This document shows positions 8,693 to 19,700 of a DNA stretch of 64,000 nucleotides, one piece after another. Location: NCBI RefSeq assembly GCF_900142775.1, contig NZ_FRCC01000004.1:186001-250000 (forward strand), in the 5' to 3' direction. Positions within the stretch are counted from its first letter, which is position 1. Each line of letters starts with the position of its first letter. The stretch comes from Flavobacterium flevense. Lineage in GTDB: Bacteria > Bacteroidota > Bacteroidia > Flavobacteriales > Flavobacteriaceae. The position numbers and the translations under genes were made by a program. The notes below the pieces were generated by a model, which did not search any database, was not told the DNA's origin, and saw only the letters and a program-made list of their open reading frames with translations.

Positions 8693-11600
8693 ATGAGAAA
8701 ACAAATTACAAATATATTACGCAATTTTACATTTGCCCTCGTTTTACTGATGGCAATGCCAGCATTATCACAACAATCTAGTACTGCTATGTTAGTTCGT
8801 GGTCAGGTTATTGATGCGGGTGATAATCAAACTATTCCTGGAGCTACTGTAGTCGAACAAGATGCTGAGAGTCGTACAGTAGGTGGTGTGGTTACAGATT
8901 TTGATGGGAATTTTGCAATACGAGTTAAAAATCCAAATAATAAATTAGTAGTTTCTACTATAGGATATAAATCTAAGACGGTTGCTATTAACGGAAAGCA
9001 ATCTGTTAAAGTATTCTTAGTTTCTACAGTTGAGTCCTTAAAAGAGATTGTGGTTACTTCGGCTAAAACTTCTGATAATGGATTAATGCGAATTGCAGAC
9101 CGCGATCGTACTACGAGTTCGGTTTCTATTAATGCAGCGGATTTAGAAAATACGCAAGCAGCTTCTATTGATGAGGCTTTACAAGGGCGTTTGTCTGGTG
9201 TTGATATTGTTGCTACCAGTGGAGATCCAGGTGCTGGAATGCAAATTCGTATTCGTGGAACCTCTTCTATTACAGGTTCTTCAGATCCATTGATTGTAGT
9301 TGACGGTATGCCTTATGAAACTTCAGTTCCTGAAGATTTTAACTTTGGTTCTGCTGATGAACAAGGATATGCTGCATTAATTAATATTGCTCCATCCGAT
9401 ATTGAAACCATTACTATTTTAAAAGATGCGGCCGCTACTGCCATTTGGGGGTCTCGTGCAGCTAGTGGTGTTTTATTGATTACTACTAAGCGTGGATCGG
9501 TAGGTGCTCCAAAGATCACTTATACGTATAGAGGAACTTATTCTAAATTGCCTCCTACTATTCCTATGCTAAGTGGAGATCAATATTCGCAATTGATTCC
9601 TGAAGAGTTTATGAATAGAAATGGAGTGCCTTTGAATACTTTAAACGTAAAGGAATTTCAATATGATCCACAGGATGTATATTATTTTAATAACTACAGT
9701 CAAAATACTAATTGGATAGACGCAATTACTCAAGCTGGTATTACAGGAGAGCATACTCTTGCTCTGTCAGGTGGTGGTCAAAAAGCAAGATATTATACAT
9801 CCGTAGGTTATTACAAATCAAAGGGGGTAACTATAGGTACTGGTTTAGAAAGATTGAATGCTAGATTGAATTTAGACTATAATGTCTCGGATCGTATTAA
9901 GTTCAAGACAGATTTGTCATACACAAATACAGATACTCAGCGTAATTATGTAAATGGAACGAGTAGTGGAGATCGTTTAAGAGGAGTTGCTTATACTAAA
10001 ATGCCTAATATGAGTATTTATGAATATGATGAATTAGGAAATCTTACTCCAAACTATTTCTCACCTGCAGCAAACGTTCAGGGTACTTATGCAGGTACTT
10101 ACAATCCGCTTGCGATGGCTAAGTTAGCAATTAACGATCAGGTAGAAAATCGTATTGTTCCACACTTTAATTTGAGCGTAGGTATTGTTCCAGGAGTATT
10201 CATGTCAACTTTTGATTTACAGTTTGATTATAAAAGTACGAAAACAAAATCTTTTTTACCTCAAAATGCAACAGGTCGCCCTTTTACCGAAACAGTGGTA
10301 AATAGAGCTTCAGATGCTGATGCCGATGAGGCTAGTATTATTACAAAAACTAATTTTATATACACGCCTAAAATAGGAGAAAAACAAACTTTTCAAGCTT
10401 TAGTTTCATTACAATCCAATGACTATCGTTATACGTCTCATCAAGCATTAACCTCTAATACGGCTTCGTCTTTGTTGACGGATCCATCAAATCCATCTCG
10501 TACGCAAAATTCGGAATTGTTTTTAGGTACGGGTAATCTTCAGGCCAGAAATGTTGGAGCTGTTTTTACAGCACAGTATGGTTTATTAGATCGTTATTTG
10601 ATAAATGTAGGTTTAAGAGCTGATGGAAATTCAAAATTCACAGGAAAAAACAGATATGGGTATTTTCCTTCTGTTTCTGCTCGTTGGAGAATATCAGGTG
10701 AGCCATTCATGAAAAGTTTTGAAAAAATTGATGACTTAAGTATGAGATTGAGTTATGGACATTCAGGTGGAGCACCTCGATTTGATTATCGTTTTTTTAA
10801 TGTCTATAATAATTATCAAACAGAATATCTAGGTCTTAACGGTGTTGTTCCTGGTAATATGGAGTTGACCAATTTAAAATGGGAAACAAAAATTGGTAAA
10901 AACTTAGGATTCAATCTTCAAATGTTTAACAAGCGTTTGAGCATTGATGCCGAAATATACCAGACCACTTCTAAAGATCTTCTTTTTAGGGATCTTGATG
11001 TAACATCTGTTTCTGGTTATAGTACTATTTCAGATCAAAACGTAGGTACAATGGAAAGTTCAGGATGGGAAATTGGTCTTAATGCAACTCCATTTAAATC
11101 AAAAAAGTGGAAAATAGATTTTAATTTTAATATTTCGAACAATCAGAACATGATTACAGAAATATCTGAATTTGTTGCAACTGAAAGTGGAAACACCGAT
11201 AGAAATGGTCAGTTTAAACGTTTCTTACAGGTTGATAACCCTTTTGGTTCATTCTATGGATACCGTTTCAAAGGAGTGTATACTGATCTTGACGCAACAA
11301 GAGCTAGAGATGCTAATGGAAATGTGATTGCAGGTCCTAATGGAGAAGAGGTGTTTATGCGTTTCAACTATCCTAATACTGATTATGTATTTCAACCAGG
11401 AGATGCTATCTATGAGGATATCAATAAAGATGGAAACATTGATAGCCGTGATGTGGTTTATTTAGGGAATAGTAACCCTAAATTTGCAGGAGGTTTTGGG
11501 TCAAATGTTAGTTTTAATAATCAATTGAGGTTAATGCTTTTCTTTACCTATCGTTTCGATTTTGATATTGTTAATGGAACTGATATGAGTACTACTAACA

Positions 11601-11974
11601 TGTATGGATGGAGTAATCAAAGTACTGCTGTTTTATCTAGATGGCGTAACCCTGGTGATGTAACGAATATGCCTAGAGCGATTTATGGTGCTGGGTACAA
11701 TTGGTTAGGTTCTGATCGTTATGTAGAAGATGCTTCATTTGTTCGTTTACGTTCTGTAACTTTAAGTTATAATTTAGGTAAAAATATATTGAAGAAATTA
11801 AATCTAGATGAGATAAGAGTTTACGTAACAGCAGATAACTTGTATACTTTTACAAAATATAGAGGTCAGGATCCAGAGGTAAGTATGGGGTCAGGAGCTT
11901 TTGGAATGTCTATAGATAATGCAGCGACACCACCTACAAAACGATTTTCATTTGGTTTAACAACTCGTTTTTAA
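8693..11974 (+). CDS. SusC/RagA-type TonB-dependent outer-membrane transporter (first copy)
   Basis: TonB-dependent outer-membrane channel of 1093 residues that would import a bulky ligand with its SusD partner. A signal peptide (cleaved near ALSQQ) is followed by a carboxypeptidase-like regulatory domain (about residues 33-110: VRGQVIDAG, IPGATV, DGNFAIRV, VVSTIGYKSK). Then come the plug (IRIRGTSSITGSSDPLIVVDG, AAATAIWGSRAASGVLLITT) and a long beta-barrel ending in aromatic RF. It has no STN signalling domain, so it is not a sigma-factor transducer. SusD follows after 18 bases. The substrate is unknown because no glycoside hydrolase or peptidase lies in the operon. Confidence 0.93.
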   Translation: MRKQITNILRNFTFALVLLMAMPALSQQSSTAMLVRGQVIDAGDNQTIPGATVVEQDAESRTVGGVVTDFDGNFAIRVKNPNNKLVVSTIGYKSKTVAINGKQSVKVFLVSTVESLKEIVVTSAKTSDNGLMRIADRDRTTSSVSINAADLENTQAASIDEALQGRLSGVDIVATSGDPGAGMQIRIRGTSSITGSSDPLIVVDGMPYETSVPEDFNFGSADEQGYAALINIAPSDIETITILKDAAATAIWGSRAASGVLLITTKRGSVGAPKITYTYRGTYSKLPPTIPMLSGDQYSQLIPEEFMNRNGVPLNTLNVKEFQYDPQDVYYFNNYSQNTNWIDAITQAGITGEHTLALSGGGQKARYYTSVGYYKSKGVTIGTGLERLNARLNLDYNVSDRIKFKTDLSYTNTDTQRNYVNGTSSGDRLRGVAYTKMPNMSIYEYDELGNLTPNYFSPAANVQGTYAGTYNPLAMAKLAINDQVENRIVPHFNLSVGIVPGVFMSTFDLQFDYKSTKTKSFLPQNATGRPFTETVVNRASDADADEASIITKTNFIYTPKIGEKQTFQALVSLQSNDYRYTSHQALTSNTASSLLTDPSNPSRTQNSELFLGTGNLQARNVGAVFTAQYGLLDRYLINVGLRADGNSKFTGKNRYGYFPSVSARWRISGEPFMKSFEKIDDLSMRLSYGHSGGAPRFDYRFFNVYNNYQTEYLGLNGVVPGNMELTNLKWETKIGKNLGFNLQMFNKRLSIDAEIYQTTSKDLLFRDLDVTSVSGYSTISDQNVGTMESSGWEIGLNATPFKSKKWKIDFNFNISNNQNMITEISEFVATESGNTDRNGQFKRFLQVDNPFGSFYGYRFKGVYTDLDATRARDANGNVIAGPNGEEVFMRFNYPNTDYVFQPGDAIYEDINKDGNIDSRDVVYLGNSNPKFAGGFGSNVSFNNQLRLMLFFTYRFDFDIVNGTDMSTTNMYGWSNQSTAVLSRWRNPGDVTNMPRAIYGAGYNWLGSDRYVEDASFVRLRSVTLSYNLGKNILKKLNLDEIRVYVTADNLYTFTKYRGQDPEVSMGSGAFGMSIDNAATPPTKRFSFGLTTRF

Positions 11975-11992
11975 ATAAAAAATATTTGATTT

Positions 11993-13510
11993 ATGCAAAC
12001 TAAAATAAAAACAATATTAGCAATCTTTATACTTTTTGTTGCGGCAAGTTCGTGCAATGATTATTTAGATTTACGTCCACAAGATGGAATTGTACGTGAT
12101 GAATTTTGGAAGACAAAGGAGGATGTACAAGCAGCTGTGATAGGAATTTATTCCTCAATGTTAAGTTCGCCTCCAGGTGTTGGTGATTTAACAATGACTC
12201 AATATTTATTCATGCACGGTGAATTAAGAGGTGGAATGGTTACTGAAGGTCCTAATGTTACCGATGACGCAAGAGATATTATGAATACCAATGTTCTTCC
12301 CTCTAATGGATTGACAGATTGGGGTGCATTTTACAGAACGATTAATTATTGTAATACAGTTATTGCTTTGGCTCCAGCTGTTAGAAATGAGGATCCTACC
12401 TTTACTCAAATACAATTAAATCATTTTCTGTCTGAAGCTCTGGCTATTAGAGCATATTTGTATTTTACATTGGCGCGTACATTTAAAGATGTGCCTTTAA
12501 AATTGGAACCTACTTTAAATGATCAAGATAATTTTCAATTACCTACTACGCCACAAAATGTGGTTTTTGATCAGGTAATTGAAGATTTAAAATTAGCAGA
12601 GGAATATGCGGTAGAGGATTATGGAGATGTTGCTTCAAACAAAGGACGCATAACAGTTTATGCTATAAACGCTATGTTGGCAGATGTGTATTTATGGACA
12701 GAAGATTATGATCAAGCACTTATTGCAACAACTAAGGTAATTGACTCAAATAAATATTCTTTAATAGACGCATCTAATAGCTGGTTTAATACGGTATATG
12801 CCAGAGGAAATTCTAGTGAAAGTATTTTTGAATTTCAATATACTACAGCAAATTTGGGGCCTTTTTATAATATCTTTTTACAGAGACCTCAATTTATTGC
12901 TGGGCCAATTGTGTTAGAAGAAGTGTTTGGAGTTGATTTTGATAATCCAGAAAATGCTGACATACGTGGAGTACGTGCTTCATTAGTTGCGGGTACAAAT
13001 GAGATATATAAATTTACTGGATTAAATAATGCTGATCGTAAAGCGTTGCAAGATTCTGATACGCATTGGTTTGTGTATCGCTATGCTGATGTGAAGCTAA
13101 TGAGAGCAGAAGCCTTGGCTAGATTAGGAGGAATAAATGAAAACATAGAACAAGGTCAAGAAGCACTTGATATTATTGAGGAAATTCGTTTAAAAAGAGA
13201 AGCAATTGAATTGACTGAAATGACAGTTTTTCCAGATAACACAAGTGGAATTTTAGATTATATTTTGGCTGAGAGAGCTAGAGAATTTGCTTTTGAAGGG
13301 AAACGTTGGTATGATTTGTTGCGAATGGCTCGAGCTAATGATTATGAGCGTATTGATTTATTAATAAGTAATGCAATTGCGACTGCTCCTCCAGCTCAAC
13401 AACAAACTATAATTGCAAAACTTAGAGATCCTAATAGCCACTATTTACCTATAAATACATTTGAACTTTTTACCAATAAAGCATTAGTACAAAATCCGTT
13501 TTACAAATAA
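11993..13510 (+). CDS. SusD/RagB-type outer-membrane lipoprotein (first copy)
   Basis: Surface lipoprotein of 505 residues that caps the SusC channel and captures ligand. The signal peptide ends at the lipobox Cys21 (AASSC), followed by the typical NDYLDLRPQDG. TPR-like helical segments include LSEALAIRAYLYFTLAR, and the conserved C-terminal stretch FAFEGKRWYDLLRM is present, ending in ALVQNPFYK. It sits directly after the first SusC and 13 bases before a FAS1 lipoprotein gene. It is paralogous to the second SusD of the same operon but clearly diverged from it. Confidence 0.93.
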   Translation: MQTKIKTILAIFILFVAASSCNDYLDLRPQDGIVRDEFWKTKEDVQAAVIGIYSSMLSSPPGVGDLTMTQYLFMHGELRGGMVTEGPNVTDDARDIMNTNVLPSNGLTDWGAFYRTINYCNTVIALAPAVRNEDPTFTQIQLNHFLSEALAIRAYLYFTLARTFKDVPLKLEPTLNDQDNFQLPTTPQNVVFDQVIEDLKLAEEYAVEDYGDVASNKGRITVYAINAMLADVYLWTEDYDQALIATTKVIDSNKYSLIDASNSWFNTVYARGNSSESIFEFQYTTANLGPFYNIFLQRPQFIAGPIVLEEVFGVDFDNPENADIRGVRASLVAGTNEIYKFTGLNNADRKALQDSDTHWFVYRYADVKLMRAEALARLGGINENIEQGQEALDIIEEIRLKREAIELTEMTVFPDNTSGILDYILAERAREFAFEGKRWYDLLRMARANDYERIDLLISNAIATAPPAQQQTIIAKLRDPNSHYLPINTFELFTNKALVQNPFYK

Positions 13511-13523
13511 AAAAAATTAAGTC

Positions 13524-15242
13524 ATGAAAAGATTATTAAGATTGCCTAGCCTGTTGAGACTTACTTTACTATTTTTAATAGCTTTAGTGTTTCAAAATTG
13601 TTCCGAACCAAAAATAAAAGAGAGTACAGATGAAACTTTGAATATAACGGAATATTTAAGAGATAATCCAGATTATTCTATGTTTTTAGAACTTCTTGAT
13701 TTGACAAATTATGCTTCCTTTATGAATACTTACGGTACTTATACCATATTTGTTCCAAATAATGAGGCTGTACAACAGTATTTGAATAGTGTGGGAGCAA
13801 CATCATTAAGTGAAGTGCCTTTATTAGATTTACAAAATATAGCTAAACTGCATATTCTAGACAAAGTTGTTAATACTAATTCATTTAATGACGGTAAAAT
13901 TGCTACACCAAGTTTGTATGGTCAGTTTTTAATAACTGGCGCTGTAAATGCTGATGATGGTTCTAGTATAACAGTAAATAAAAGTGCTAAAATTGTAAGT
14001 CCAAATATAAAATTAGGAAATGGTGTAGTTCATGGTATTGATCAAGTATTGCGTGTTGCTGATAAAACTTTAGCACAAACTATTGAAGAAGATCCTAATC
14101 TTTCTTTATTTACCGAAGTTTTAAAAGCTACGGGATGGTATGAAAAATTAAATCAACCTATTACTTACGATGATAATAATATTGGAAGTTATTTAACTGT
14201 ATTAGCTCAAACTAATGATGTTTTTAATGAAACTAAATGGAAGAATCCTGCGAATAATAACGAGGAAATCACATTGAATACTTTAGAAAATTTAAAATTG
14301 AGATATAGTAAACCTGTTGATCCTTCAAAACCAGCAGATCCTACTGATTTAAAAGATAGTTTGAATTTATTTGTACAGTATAGAATTTTGCCAGGATTAA
14401 ATTATATGGCAGATATTGCAACAAAGTCTTCATTTGAAACTAAAGCACCTCTTGAGGTTATTAGTGCTAGATTGAGTAATGACACTATATTGTTGAATGA
14501 TGATGTTTTTAACGGTATTCGTGAAAAAGGTGTTGCCATAGTTAGAAATATAAGTGATGTTACTGCTTCAAACGGTGTTTTACATTATGTAGAATCAAAC
14601 TTTAATATTAAGAAAAGACTTCCTGCTCCTGTATATTTTGATCTTTGTGATCAACCTGAATTCAAACAAAACACCGCTGTTTATCGTGTACCCGGAAAAT
14701 GGGCTACTTATACTGATGAACAATTATCAGGTATAACTTGGGAAGGAAAAGCAACAACTGTAACTTATACGGCAGGAAATACTACTGCATGGCGTGGAGA
14801 TGTTATTGAATTACTCCGTTTAAATTCAAGTTATTTCACATCAATAACATTTGATACGCCAGTAATAATTAAAGGACGATATAAAGTTTGGATTTCATTT
14901 AGAACAAATACAAGATCTTCAGCATCTGTAAGGGTATTAGTAAACGATATGCCAATGTCTAGACTTATTAATTTTAGAGAATATTATAATTCTACTATTC
15001 CTGAACGTGTTTATGAATCTCAAGGATATAAAACAAATTTATCGCCTGTGGATAGAAACTATTGTACTAGACTTGTAGGTATTGTAGAAATTCCTACTAC
15101 AGGAAGACATAAATTGAAATTTGAAAGAATATTGGATAGTAGTAATGGTCAAACCTGGATTGATGTAGCTGAATTCCGTCCTGTTGAAATGGATCAGTTG
15201 TATCCAAGACTTCAATCAGGAGGAGATGGTTTAGTTCCTTAA
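13524..15242 (+). CDS. FAS1-domain lipoprotein with C-terminal beta-sandwich-like domain
   Basis: Predicted outer-membrane lipoprotein of 572 residues, lipobox Cys26 (VFQNC). Two FAS1-like units follow: residues about 48-180 (YASFMNTYGTYTIFVPNNEA, then NGVVHGIDQVL) and about 185-365 (LSLFTEVLKATGWYEKL, then NGVLHYVES). From about residue 375 to the end lies a different, beta-rich region (PVYFDLCDQPEF, GKWATYTDEQ, GRYKVWISF, GRHKLKFERIL) closing with TWIDVAEFRP. That closing pattern resembles carbohydrate-binding jelly-roll folds of the galactose-binding type, but this is only a resemblance. It lies between the two SusCD pairs and probably acts with them as an accessory binding protein. Confidence 0.8.
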   Translation: MKRLLRLPSLLRLTLLFLIALVFQNCSEPKIKESTDETLNITEYLRDNPDYSMFLELLDLTNYASFMNTYGTYTIFVPNNEAVQQYLNSVGATSLSEVPLLDLQNIAKLHILDKVVNTNSFNDGKIATPSLYGQFLITGAVNADDGSSITVNKSAKIVSPNIKLGNGVVHGIDQVLRVADKTLAQTIEEDPNLSLFTEVLKATGWYEKLNQPITYDDNNIGSYLTVLAQTNDVFNETKWKNPANNNEEITLNTLENLKLRYSKPVDPSKPADPTDLKDSLNLFVQYRILPGLNYMADIATKSSFETKAPLEVISARLSNDTILLNDDVFNGIREKGVAIVRNISDVTASNGVLHYVESNFNIKKRLPAPVYFDLCDQPEFKQNTAVYRVPGKWATYTDEQLSGITWEGKATTVTYTAGNTTAWRGDVIELLRLNSSYFTSITFDTPVIIKGRYKVWISFRTNTRSSASVRVLVNDMPMSRLINFREYYNSTIPERVYESQGYKTNLSPVDRNYCTRLVGIVEIPTTGRHKLKFERILDSSNGQTWIDVAEFRPVEMDQLYPRLQSGGDGLVP

Positions 15243-15292
15243 TAAAAGTTCAAGTTAAATAACAATTCAAATACAAACTTAATTAAGTAAAA

Positions 15293-16774
15293 ATGATTCT
15301 ATTAAAATATAATTATAAGAGATTTTTTGCTAGTGTTTTAACACTAGCAATAATCTCATGTTCTAACCCTTGGGATGACCGTGAAGACAATGGTGATTCT
15401 AATCTAGATAGTAATTTGACTGAGGCAATTACAAATACAACTGAGACTACCCAATTTGCAGAATTATTAGTAGAAACAGGTTATGATAAAGTTTTGGCGG
15501 CTTCAAAAACCTATACTGTTTTCGTACCTACTAATGCAGCTATGGCAGCGGTTAGTGATGCAATTTTAGACGATCCAGAAGCTTTAAAACAATTTGTAGC
15601 AAATCACATTGCTTTAACAGCGTATTCTTCTGAAAGAAATGAAGAGGAAACGCAAATAAAAATGTATAGTAATAAATACTTAACATTTCAAGGTAATACT
15701 ATGATTGATGACGCAACTATTGTAACAGCAGATCAGTATGCGGCTAATGGAGTATTTCATATTATTGATACACCATTGATTCCAAAATTAAATATTTGGG
15801 AATATGTAAATTCAGTTTCAGAAAGTAATCAAACAGCTGCTTATTTATTAAGTTTAAAAGCATTTAATATTTATCAATCAGATAGTATTGGAAAGGTAGT
15901 GTCTGAAGAAAATGGTGCTGGGTATCTTGCAGACTCATTGACCAATTCCTATTTAAGAAATGTTTACAATCTAAACAATGAGAAAAATTCGTATACGTTT
16001 TTCTTAATGGAGGATGATGGATATAATGCTGAAGTAGACAAGATGAAACCCTATTTGATTAAAACTTCAATTGATCCTATAGTTAGAGATTCAACCGCTA
16101 CTTATGCCCAGTATTTTACGTTGAGAGATATGGCTTTTCATGGAAAATATGAATTAGATGAATTACCAGCTACTTTAGTTTCAAGATTTGGCGTAGAAGT
16201 TCCTGTCGACAAAACTCAAATTGTAGAAGAAATTCATTTAAGTAATGGAATTGTTTATGTAATGAGAAAAGTAGATGTTCCTTTAGAAAAGCGTTTGCTT
16301 ACTACTAAAATTGAAGGAGAGAACAATGGTCCATATTTTAACTTTATTCGCTCAAGAATGTTTTATCGAGACCGTACTGATCTTTCTGGATTGTTCTTTC
16401 AAGACATATTTGTGCAAAATCCAGGTTCTCCTTTGCCTTGGATAACTTATAATGCAAAAGATTTTTACAGTACTACTTATAAGGTATATTGGCGAGCTAT
16501 AAATGATATTCAAACAAATGTTTTTCAACAGCGTTTATTGATATATGGAAAGTCTGAAGTTGTTAATGATGCGACAGTTTTTTCACAAACAATTGCTTTA
16601 TTTCCGTATATGAATGTAGAACTTGATAACTATGAAGAGGTGTTTATTGGAGAATTTACATTAGGAGAAGCTCAGGATATCGATTTTATTTCATTAGTAG
16701 GTGCCAATACAGGAACTAACGGAAACAACTCGCTGACATTGGATTATTTGAAATTTATTCCTGTAATTAAATAA
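15293..16774 (+). CDS. FAS1-domain lipoprotein with C-terminal beta-rich domain (second type)
   Basis: Predicted lipoprotein of 493 residues, lipobox Cys23 (AIISC). The first FAS1 unit, at about residues 45-165, has FAELLVETGYDKVL, TYTVFVPTNAAM and NGVFHIIDTPLIP. A second weaker unit follows to about residue 320 (LSNGIVYVMRKVD). The last 160 residues are beta-rich and end SLTLDYLKFIPV, like the end of the preceding FAS1 protein, so the two probably share a C-terminal domain type. The gap before it (50 bases) is the longest in the operon. A strong inverted repeat lies inside the codons of its signal peptide. Confidence 0.8.
   Translation: MILLKYNYKRFFASVLTLAIISCSNPWDDREDNGDSNLDSNLTEAITNTTETTQFAELLVETGYDKVLAASKTYTVFVPTNAAMAAVSDAILDDPEALKQFVANHIALTAYSSERNEEETQIKMYSNKYLTFQGNTMIDDATIVTADQYAANGVFHIIDTPLIPKLNIWEYVNSVSESNQTAAYLLSLKAFNIYQSDSIGKVVSEENGAGYLADSLTNSYLRNVYNLNNEKNSYTFFLMEDDGYNAEVDKMKPYLIKTSIDPIVRDSTATYAQYFTLRDMAFHGKYELDELPATLVSRFGVEVPVDKTQIVEEIHLSNGIVYVMRKVDVPLEKRLLTTKIEGENNGPYFNFIRSRMFYRDRTDLSGLFFQDIFVQNPGSPLPWITYNAKDFYSTTYKVYWRAINDIQTNVFQQRLLIYGKSEVVNDATVFSQTIALFPYMNVELDNYEEVFIGEFTLGEAQDIDFISLVGANTGTNGNNSLTLDYLKFIPVIK
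15319..15357 (+). repeat. Near-perfect inverted repeat inside a signal-peptide coding sequence
   Basis: Left arm 15319-15337 and right arm 15340-15357 pair over about 17 base pairs with one small bulge and a two-base centre. The perfect inner part is TTGCTAGTGTT / AACACTAGCAA, and the outer parts are GAGATT / AATCTC. It covers codons about 10-22 of the FAS1 gene. No T-run follows, so it is not a plain terminator. It may act on mRNA stability or translation, or bind a dimeric protein. Confidence 0.6.
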
Positions 16775-16793
16775 TATCTATAAAAAATTAGTT

Positions 16794-19700
16794 ATGCTAA
16801 AAAATATAAAACTAAGCTGCTTAGTAGGTCTTTTTTTTGCTAGTGGACTATACATACCAATGTATGCACAACAAGCACAAGATTCTACAGCTACAGCAAC
16901 TACTACTATAAATAAAAATGTAAAAGGGATTTTGGTAAAAGGTATTGTTAAAAGTGCCAAAACTAAAACAGCTTTGTCAGGAATAAATATTGCTGTTGAA
17001 GGTTTTTCAGCAGTTATTACAAATGATGATGGTAGCTTTGAGATAAAAGTTCCTAATTTAGAAGCGCTACTTAAAATTAGTGGAGAAAATTTTCAAACTA
17101 AGGTTTATGCCTTAAGAAGTCAAGAGTCTGGAATTGAAATTTTCTTAAATGAACCTAATTATACTCAAGCCTATCAAGTTGCTAATACGGCAGCTGGAGA
17201 CCAAATGCAGTACAATAATACAAATGCAGCTAGTGTTGTTAATTTCAGTAAAGACCAATGGTCAAATCCTATAAATGAATCTGTTGGTGGATTTCTTCAG
17301 GGAAAAGTTGCTGGTTTAAATACAGTTAGGAATTCTAGTACTCCAGGGGCAGGCAGTTATTTATCATTGCGTGGTTTTAACTCACTGTATGCTACTAACA
17401 AACCGTTGATTATTGTGGATGGAATGATTTATGATGACGAAGATTACGGTTCAGGAATTATACCAAATAATGTTTCTTCTCCTTTATCTAATTTGGATGT
17501 TAAGGATATTGAGGATATAACTGTTATAAAAGACGGTTCTTCATTATACGGTACAAAAGGTGCTAATGGAGTGATTAAAATAACAACGATTCGTCCAACT
17601 GAGTTATCTACTAAAATTGACTTTACAATGTACGGAGGGGTAAATCAAACTCCAGATCAATTGCCATTACTAGGTTCAGATGCTTTTCGTACTCATCTCT
17701 CTCAACTAGAAGCTACTCGTGGATTGTCTCAACAACAAATTGCTGCTTTGCCATACATGAATGACGAAATAGGTTCGGCGGGTTATTTTAAATACCATAA
17801 TAATACTAATTGGCAAGATCAAGTTTTTAAGCAAACAACAAGTCAAAATTACTTTCTAAAGATTCGAGGAGGTGATGAAATCGCTAAGTTTGGTTTGTCT
17901 GTAGGTTATATGGATAGTAAAGGTATTGTTGATCAAACTAATACTAAAAGATATAGTACTCGTTTAAATGCAGCATTAAAATTAACAGATAGACTTTCTG
18001 TTGATGCTAATTTATCATTTATTAATAATGTACAAGAGCAGTGGGATCAAGGTTTTGCTTATAAGACAAGTCCTATGTATTTAGCGTTAACTAAATCGCC
18101 TTTTTTCGCTATAAATGATATAAATGATTTGGGAGAAATATCGCCTAACTTGTCTGATGTTGATGATTTTAATGTAAGTAATCCAAATGCAATTTTAACA
18201 AATGGTTTTGGAAAGAATAATAATTATCGCTTCTTTGGAAATCTTAAATTCAAGTATGCTTTAAATAAAGCTTGGGATATTAATACAATTTTAGGTTTGA
18301 CGTTAAACAAAGAGAGAGAAACTTTCTTTATACCAGATTTAGGAGTGGCTGACATAGTACTTAATACTGCTATTGGGAACAACCGTTCAGGAAGTGAAGT
18401 CCAACAGTACAATAGTCTTTTTACAGATACTTATGCTAATTATTTTAAGAAGTTTAATAATGATCATAATCTAGACGTTCGTTTTGGAATTAGAACACAA
18501 AATAATAAGTCTGAAAGTGATTTAGGTTTAGGTTACAATTCTTCTACTGATGATTTTACGATGGTAGGTGCTGGATCTAACTTATTGCGTCAGGTAGGTG
18601 GAGCTCTAGGAGAATGGAATTGGTTGAATGTATATGCTAATGCAGATTATAACTATCGTAATAAATATTTCTTAACTACAAGTTATGCAGTAGATGGTTC
18701 AAGTAGATTTGGAGATAAAATTTCAAACGGAAATGATAAATACGCATTAATGACCTCTATAACAGGAGCTTGGTTGGTGTCTTCTGAAGGCTTTATGAAG
18801 AATGTTAAATCTATTGATTATTTAAAATTGAGAGCTAGTATTGGACATAGTGGGAATGATGATATTGGTAATTTTACCGCTCAAAAATACTATGAGTCTC
18901 AAAATTTATTGGGAATGCAAGGTTTAGTAAGAGGAAATATCGGAAATCCAAACTTACAATGGGAAACGGTTAAAAAATTCAATTTAGGTGCTGATTTAGG
19001 TGTTTTTAATGAAAGAATAAATGCTTCTCTTGATGTCTTTTCTAATAAAACCGATAACATGATTGTTTATCAAACGATTAGTAATTTAAGTGGTTTTGAT
19101 GATGTTGTTTCTAATAGTGCGTCGATGCGTACTATAGGCGCAGACTTATCATTGAATGCACGTGTATTCAAATCAGCAGATTTTACTTTTGATTTTGGAT
19201 TGAATATAAGTCGTTATAAAAATGAAATTCAAAGTTTGCCAAATGGAGATATTCTTACTCAATTTGCAGGGGCTACTTATCTAACTTCAGTAGGAAAAGA
19301 TGCTAACTTATTTTATGGTTTAAAAAGTGTTGGAGTATTTAGTACTACTGCCGAAGCAAATGCAGCTGGTTTAAATAGACGTTTATCAAATGGCGAATTA
19401 GTTGCATTTACTGCGGGAGATATGCAATTTGTTGATAAAAACGATGATAATATAATTGACAATAATGACCGTATGGTTATTGGTAATCCAAATGCTGATT
19501 TGTTAGGTAGTTTTTCAACAAATATTGCATACAAACGTTTTAGTCTTCAAGCCTTGTTTAATTTTTCTCTTGGAAACGATATCTACAATGGCTTGCGTTA
19601 TAACTTAGAAAAAATGAGTGGTTATGAAAACCAAAGTATCGCTGTAGCTAATCGTTGGAGAGCAGAAGAACAACAAACTGATATGCCAAAAGCAGTATGG

